NCBI GenBank assembly: GCA_963974215.1
Contig: CAXBBL010000002.1
Location: 327,825-391,824 of the forward strand
Length of the DNA stretch: 64,000 nucleotides
Direction: 5' to 3'
Source of the DNA: Croceimicrobium sp963974215
GTDB lineage: Bacteria > Bacteroidota > Bacteroidia > Flavobacteriales > Schleiferiaceae
Positions 60,044 through 64,000 of the stretch are shown here, piece by piece (position 1 is the stretch's first letter; each line of letters begins with the position of its first letter). A program made the translations under genes and the position numbers. The notes below the pieces were generated by a model. The model did not search any database, was not told the DNA's origin, and saw only the letters and a program-made list of their open reading frames with translations.

Positions 60044-61990
60044 TTAATTAAAAAACCGCCAATTTACTCCAAAGCGCAAAACACGATCATTTAAAGGGAA
60101 ATGCGGAGCAGCAAAATAATTATAAGGTGTAATACCAGCAGTGCTATTCTCAATCTTTAAGAAGATAATTGCTTTGGATAATTTAAATTGTGCAAATAAA
60201 TCCAACACAGGAAAATTACCGATAGCATATTCGTTCGCAACATGAAAACGACCCAAGGCGGGATTATAAGATGGACTATTATACTCACTATAGTAATTCA
60301 ACTCAGTACCTACTAAACAAGCCAAAACACCCTTAAACAACTTGAAATCCACATAGACCGCATTGCGACTAACCAACTCCGGCAAAGGCATGTATTCTTC
60401 ACCATCCAGAGCTAGCTGATAACTAATGCGATTGTCAAAATGTAAGAATTTCCAAAACTCAAAATCTTGTCGAAGTTCTAATGATGAATAGGCTACCAAA
60501 TTAGCCGATTGCGCTCTACTTTCTGCATCGTAATAGAGCATGTTCTGATTGGTCCAAGTTTTAAATTGCAGGTAATTCTTCTTCTGCCACTTCAGTCCAG
60601 CGGTAATCATATTGCTTAATTCTGGACTAAAGTTGTTATTCCAAATAAAGTTATTGCTATAGTAATAAAGTCCCAGAAAATCGGGCGTCTTATTTTGAAG
60701 CCTGTACGAACCAAAGGCCCGCAGCTTACCGTAGATCATGGTTTCTAACTCTCCGGCCAAAGCAAAGTTACCGGCCAAAGGACCACTTAGTATAAAGTCT
60801 ACCGAACCTTGTAATTCAAATTTATCGCGGTAATTCCCTCTTATTTTACCGATCAAACCCAAATTATTAGCCGACAAATTAAAGTAGGCATTTCCCGATT
60901 CAGTATACAAACTCTTTACTCCTGCCTTAAGCTCAAACTGGCTAGTGTCGCCAATTGTACTTTCTAAATAGAGCGTATTCTCTACCCCTACATAAGCTAA
61001 GCTATCACTATAGCTGCCCGTATTGAAAAAGTAATTAGCATAATACGTACTGCTATTTCCTTCATAAACTTGTGCGCGACGGTTGTGGCGAAAGGTATGA
61101 CCCAAATAAATGGCACCGCGACTTTCTGCTTGCACTTCTGACTTGTTGCTTCCCACTGCAACCGTATCAATCGCAGCAATGCTATCAAGACCTAAAGAAT
61201 CAGTCTGAGTAGTATCCACCGCAGCTTTTTTCGGCTTCTTACTAAACAACTTGAGCAAATCAATTTTATGATCAAAATAATAATCCCGATTGTAGAGTAT
61301 GCGATTATCTGACGCCAAGCGCGGATTAATTACCACTCGCGAACTTTGAAGATTATCGGTAAAAACTGAGTCTCCGGCTATCCCACCAAACTCTTGTAGT
61401 TCCATCTTTTCACTGGCAAAAGAAGCACGTACCGAATAGACCTTATTTTTAGTAAGATAAGAGGTGCTAAAAGTGAAACTCGCCTGCTTATTTTGGTTAT
61501 TCGCATAGAAGCTCAAACTATTTAAGCGACGGTATTTAATATAGGCATTCCAGCGCTTATTAATGTTTTGCGTATGCAGGATACTAAAGGTTTGCCCCCT
61601 ATCATACCCATTGTGATGGCGCGCATCAGTAAGTGGCGAACGAACTTGGTAATAGGGAATGGTACTCGGACTAGAAAAGTAATCATCAAAAGCACCAAAA
61701 CTCTGATAGGTCCAAAAATCACCGGTAGTGGGAATCAATAAATTGTTACGTGCCGACCCTAAATTAGTCAGCACTAATCTACCATACGAATCCTTTTGCG
61801 CAGCATTCAATTCATGATACCAGTGCATATCATTCAAGGTCGTATCGATAAAATAACTCTCCTGCTTGTTTAAAAAACTATACTGATGACTATGCCTTAA
61901 TTCTCCTTGCCCTCTTAGCAGCTGACTGGACATTGTGAGCAAGATCAGCAATGGCACGTATTGTAAAAGGCATTTAGTAAATCTCTGCAT
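60044..61990 (-). CDS. Putative outer-membrane porin (Porin_10-like)
   Basis: 648 aa. Signal peptide (MQRFTKCLLQYVPLLILL..., cleavage near residue 28, RGQGE). The body is one large predicted beta-barrel with alternating aromatic strands and many Tyr, Asn and Ser residues (YYQVRSPLTDARHHNGYDRGQ, KWQKKNYLQFKTWTNQNMLY), ending DRVLRFGVNWRFFN with an aromatic near the end. It matches the Bacteroidota putative porin family; ligand unknown. Start ATG 61990 is chosen because the upstream in-frame ATG at 62008 overlaps the -7 element. The gap 59954-60044 shows nothing clear. Confidence 0.82.
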   Translation of the reverse strand: MQRFTKCLLQYVPLLILLTMSSQLLRGQGELRHSHQYSFLNKQESYFIDTTLNDMHWYHELNAAQKDSYGRLVLTNLGSARNNLLIPTTGDFWTYQSFGAFDDYFSSPSTIPYYQVRSPLTDARHHNGYDRGQTFSILHTQNINKRWNAYIKYRRLNSLSFYANNQNKQASFTFSTSYLTKNKVYSVRASFASEKMELQEFGGIAGDSVFTDNLQSSRVVINPRLASDNRILYNRDYYFDHKIDLLKLFSKKPKKAAVDTTQTDSLGLDSIAAIDTVAVGSNKSEVQAESRGAIYLGHTFRHNRRAQVYEGNSSTYYANYFFNTGSYSDSLAYVGVENTLYLESTIGDTSQFELKAGVKSLYTESGNAYFNLSANNLGLIGKIRGNYRDKFELQGSVDFILSGPLAGNFALAGELETMIYGKLRAFGSYRLQNKTPDFLGLYYYSNNFIWNNNFSPELSNMITAGLKWQKKNYLQFKTWTNQNMLYYDAESRAQSANLVAYSSLELRQDFEFWKFLHFDNRISYQLALDGEEYMPLPELVSRNAVYVDFKLFKGVLACLVGTELNYYSEYNSPSYNPALGRFHVANEYAIGNFPVLDLFAQFKLSKAIIFLKIENSTAGITPYNYFAAPHFPLNDRVLRFGVNWRFFN

Positions 61991-62005
61991 AGAGGAAATT
62001 ATTGG

Positions 62006-62013
62006 CAAAAGTA
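62006..62013 (-). promoter_or_regulatory. -7 promoter element of the porin gene
   Basis: TACTTTTG on minus, exact match, 15 nt before ATG 61990. Confidence 0.55.
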
Positions 62014-62132
62014 ACTAAGCTAAAGGAAAAGCAGGTCCTTCGCTCTGGCTAAAATTGTATTACATCAAAGATTTCACCATAAGTTCTTCCCTTGCTATTC
62101 GCTACCTTTAACGCGAAAACCTAAAAGTAGGT

Positions 62133-63068
62133 ATGATGATCCCGAAACATGCAATTGATTCTGTCTTAAAAAGGACGCTAAAAAGTAGCTTGATCTTTTT
62201 AGCTTTCGCCCTAATGCCCCTTGGTAGCAAAGCCCAGAACTATATCCCCATGTTAGATAGCACGCGCGAATGGCATCTTACAAGCTGCTTTTCCGGATGC
62301 ATTACGGATGTTTACTATATCAATAGCGATACTCTAGTGCAAGGGGTAAATTATAAAGTTTTGGATGGCTTCCACTATATCTCGCGCAGCTTTCTTTTTC
62401 GCGAAGAGCTGGCTAATCAAAGGGTCTTCCTCTCTTATCCTGCCGGTGGAAAAGGTAATGAAGAAGTACTTTTGTATGATTTTTCTTTAAGCGTCGGAGA
62501 TTCCTTTAGCATGAAAAATCCAATAACGCCCTTTCCGGCAGAAGGTGGTTTATTCATATTAGATTCGATCATTCCGCGCCAGCTATTAGATGGCTTAAAC
62601 CATCGCTTTTACTACTTCTCACCCACTACTAATAATAGCAATATCCAATTCCCCATTTGGGTAGAAGGCATCGGTTCACTCAGTCTAATTAATGCCCCGG
62701 GTGGTACGCCCGATGTTTTAGGTGCTGGAAAAATTAGCTGCCACTTTAAAAATGGCAATATAATTTACTCTCAACTTGACTCCATTTCGGCCTGCATCCC
62801 CATGAATATAAGTCTGCCAGAAAGTTTAGAGCCCCAATTCAAAATCTATCCTACCCTAGTGAATAATACACTACATATAGAAGGAGGCTCCGCTATAAAC
62901 AGATTGCATATCTACAATAGTAAAGGGCAAATTGTCTTGAAAAAAAAGCAATTTAGTCCTTCCGAAACTCAACTTTTACCTACCACAAGTTTACCTTCCG
63001 GCTGCTACTTTCTCCATCTAGAAGTAGCCAACCATAGCACCCAAAGCTTCAAATTTTTTAAACTGTAA
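62133..63068 (+). CDS. T9SS-sorted secreted protein
   Basis: 311 aa. Signal peptide (about 15-36, ending SKAQ), a body of about 200 residues without a recognised domain and with four or five Cys (HLTSCFSGCITDVYYINSD near its start), and a C-terminal type A sorting domain (about 235-311; FKIYPTLVNNTLHIEGG, LPSGCYFLHLEVANHSTQSF). Function unknown. A near-consensus element TACCTTTA (62103-62110) lies 22 nt upstream. It is the last protein gene before the rRNA region. Confidence 0.78.
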   Translation: MMIPKHAIDSVLKRTLKSSLIFLAFALMPLGSKAQNYIPMLDSTREWHLTSCFSGCITDVYYINSDTLVQGVNYKVLDGFHYISRSFLFREELANQRVFLSYPAGGKGNEEVLLYDFSLSVGDSFSMKNPITPFPAEGGLFILDSIIPRQLLDGLNHRFYYFSPTTNNSNIQFPIWVEGIGSLSLINAPGGTPDVLGAGKISCHFKNGNIIYSQLDSISACIPMNISLPESLEPQFKIYPTLVNNTLHIEGGSAINRLHIYNSKGQIVLKKKQFSPSETQLLPTTSLPSGCYFLHLEVANHSTQSFKFFKL

Positions 63069-63553
63069 ATTGGAAGAATTAAAATTTTCATTTTCTCGCT
63101 GAAGCGAAGCTGTCCTAATCGCACTTTGCGTAATAGGCCAAATAATACGCGGTGATTAAAATAAACAGCCTTAACAATTAGCACATATTAATAGTGATTG
63201 GTCCGCTCAATTCCTCCGCTAAAAAATCCTTGTAGTAGCTAAGCTCAGTGGGCGAGCTCCTATGGTCGCTTCCCAATTCGCTAAAGCTCCTACGGCAATT
63301 TTTCAACCTCGCCATTGAAGCCGATTGCTAATTAACTGACGATTATAGACGGTACTTTCGATAATCCTTTATGCATGACCTTCTTAAAGAAACGGATAAA
63401 CAATCCCTGCTTTATCTTGCTTAAAATAGTTAAGTAAGGCATCCGACTGCTCTGCATTTCACAAACATAGCGCTGCCGCTGCAATCTATTACCGTTGAGT
63501 AGATTGCCCTTCTTTTAAGTCCTCGCGTCGGGAGATAATGAAAAAGAGACAAG
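63069..63553. other. Non-coding interval before the MITE-like repeat
   Basis: About 480 bp with no protein frame above 41 residues. It contains an 8-bp inverted repeat GCAATCTA/TAGATTGC (63481-63488, 63500-63507) followed by CCTTCTTTT, which could be a weak terminator on plus, and an imperfect repeat around AGCTCCTA (63256 and 63286 area). I recognise no tRNA or protein remnant. Confidence 0.5.
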
Positions 63554-63770
63554 GTGAGTTTGACATAAAATTAGGCCTCAGCCCCCTTGTAAATAATGAA
63601 CTATTGCAAGAAGAGGAGATTAAGGAAGATGCTTTCTACAATGGGCCAGCGTAGTTTTCCAATAAAAATAGATTGTTCTGGCCTAAACATTTTCAATCGT
63701 CCTAAAAAGCTACCCAATCTATACTTGTTTCTTCTTTCCTTGTGAAAATCTGATACTATAACACTTCGTC
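63554..63770 (+). repeat. MITE-like intergenic repeat, copy 3 (degenerate)
   Basis: Left end GAGTTTGACATAAAATTAGG plus CCTCAG (63554-63581) differs from the left end of copy 1 in only about six bases. The next 15 bases (CTTGTAAATAATG) also align; after that similarity fades, with a possible right end around 63740-63770 (CTTTCCTTGTGAAAATCTGA). The right boundary is uncertain. Confidence 0.5.
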
Positions 63771-63812
63771 TAAGTCACCTTGACAAGACTCAATCTTGCT
63801 GCTAGCTTTAAA

Positions 63813-63871
63813 ATTGGCGACGACATACTCTCCTTGGAATGACCCTTTACCATCTGCGCATTGGGCTTATA
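63813..63871 (-). pseudogene. 5S rRNA fragment (3' half)
   Basis: Read on minus: AAGCCCAATGCGCAGATGG, then GTAAAGGGTCATTCCAAG, then GAGAGTATGTCGTCGCCAA. These are the loop and helix segments of the 3' half of Bacteroidota 5S rRNA. The 5' half is missing: the upstream sequence to 63925 does not resemble 5S. Its 3' end is identical over 15 nt to the start of the 5S gene at 63986. Confidence 0.7.
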
Positions 63872-63942
63872 AGGATGCTACCTACTTCTAAGGACTCACT
63901 CGATACTTTATCCGAGAATATGTTTCCTTGTTGTTTTAGGAC

Positions 63943-63975
63943 AAAAAAAAAGCCTCAACGTTAAACGTTGAGGCT
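63943..63975 (-). terminator. rRNA operon terminator
   Basis: AGCCTCAACG / CGTTGAGGCT stem (63951-63960 with 63966-63975, loop TTAAA) followed on the minus strand by eight or more T. It lies about 10 nt past the 5S 3' end. Confidence 0.85.
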
Positions 63976-63985
63976 GATTTAAAGA

Positions 63986-64000
63986 TTGGCGACGACATAC
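63986..64000 (-). rRNA. rrf: 5S rRNA, 3' end only (cut by window edge)
   Basis: Minus strand GTATGTCGTCGCCAA, the 3' terminus of 5S rRNA, runs off the right edge. The adjoining terminator and the fragment at 63813 with the same end support this. The rest of an rRNA operon should lie to the right, transcribed leftward. Confidence 0.7.

Noticed and set aside
59994..60044. Possible fourth copy of the MITE-like repeat (TTTCTTTGAAATCTGA)
   Set aside because: Only about 16 bases resemble the right ends of copies 2 and 3, and no left end is present.
63330..63470. 41-aa minus-strand frame containing KQGLFIRFFKK
   Set aside because: Too short, no promoter element, no similarity recognised; probably chance in the interval next to the rRNA operon.

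Overview
The window looks like chromosomal DNA from a member of the Bacteroidota, most likely Flavobacteriales-like. The evidence is three secreted proteins with C-terminal type IX secretion (T9SS) sorting domains, a TonB-dependent receptor with a carboxypeptidase-regulatory-like N-terminal domain, LytS/LytTR two-component systems, an UpxY/NusG-like factor, a 54-residue Lacal_2735-type protein, and repeated use of the Bacteroidota -7 promoter element TAnnTTTG a short distance before start codons. No 16S gene is present, so the genus cannot be named from the window. Almost everything is ordinary chromosomal coding sequence. There is no prophage, no CRISPR array and no complete insertion sequence.

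Layout. 0-5 kb: NusG-like factor, thioredoxin-fold protein, pheT, a histone-deacetylase-family enzyme, then a 500-bp interval holding a promoter, a strong RNA hairpin, a 58-residue basic small ORF and a terminator. 5-8 kb: bifunctional acyltransferase (aminolipid synthesis type) behind aspartokinase. 8-13.4 kb: a secreted repeat protein, then a tight leftward operon tetR - isocitrate dehydrogenase - sbtA - sbtB with a perfect palindrome at its promoter. 13.5-19 kb: FAD protein, esterase, GNAT, lysA, a membrane protein and fructose-bisphosphatase. 19-31 kb: TPR-LytTR membrane regulator, SLC13 transporter, mfd, YdeI-like protein, a Cys/Met PLP enzyme and a TonB-dependent receptor. 31-36 kb: two LytTR two-component systems placed tail to tail, one with a LiaF-like protein. 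36-45 kb: serC-serA, ferredoxin, LuxC-type acyl-CoA reductase, PASTA protein, T9SS cargo, rluD and a dihaem peroxidase. 46-52 kb: glycosyltransferases, rsmG, tgt, an LptF/G permease and accA. 52-63 kb: T9SS nuclease, a lipoprotein, dnaB, a secreted amidotransferase-like protein, an unknown secreted protein, a porin and T9SS cargo. 63-64 kb: non-coding DNA with a 5S rRNA remnant, ending in the terminator and 3' end of a 5S gene. An rRNA operon therefore enters from the right on the minus strand.

Best leads: (1) the tetR-icd-sbtA-sbtB operon, joining a predicted NAD-type isocitrate dehydrogenase to bicarbonate uptake and its PII-like regulator under an apparently autoregulated promoter; (2) a MITE-like intergenic repeat with about 28-bp terminal inverted repeats, three copies at 30.8, 38.2 and 63.6 kb; (3) the structured-RNA/small-ORF transcript at 4.7-5.0 kb; (4) a 38-bp near-perfect palindrome after serA; (5) a Tgt that has lost the three zinc-ligand cysteines; (6) several genes whose promoter element lies only 4-5 nt before the start codon, implying leaderless mRNAs.
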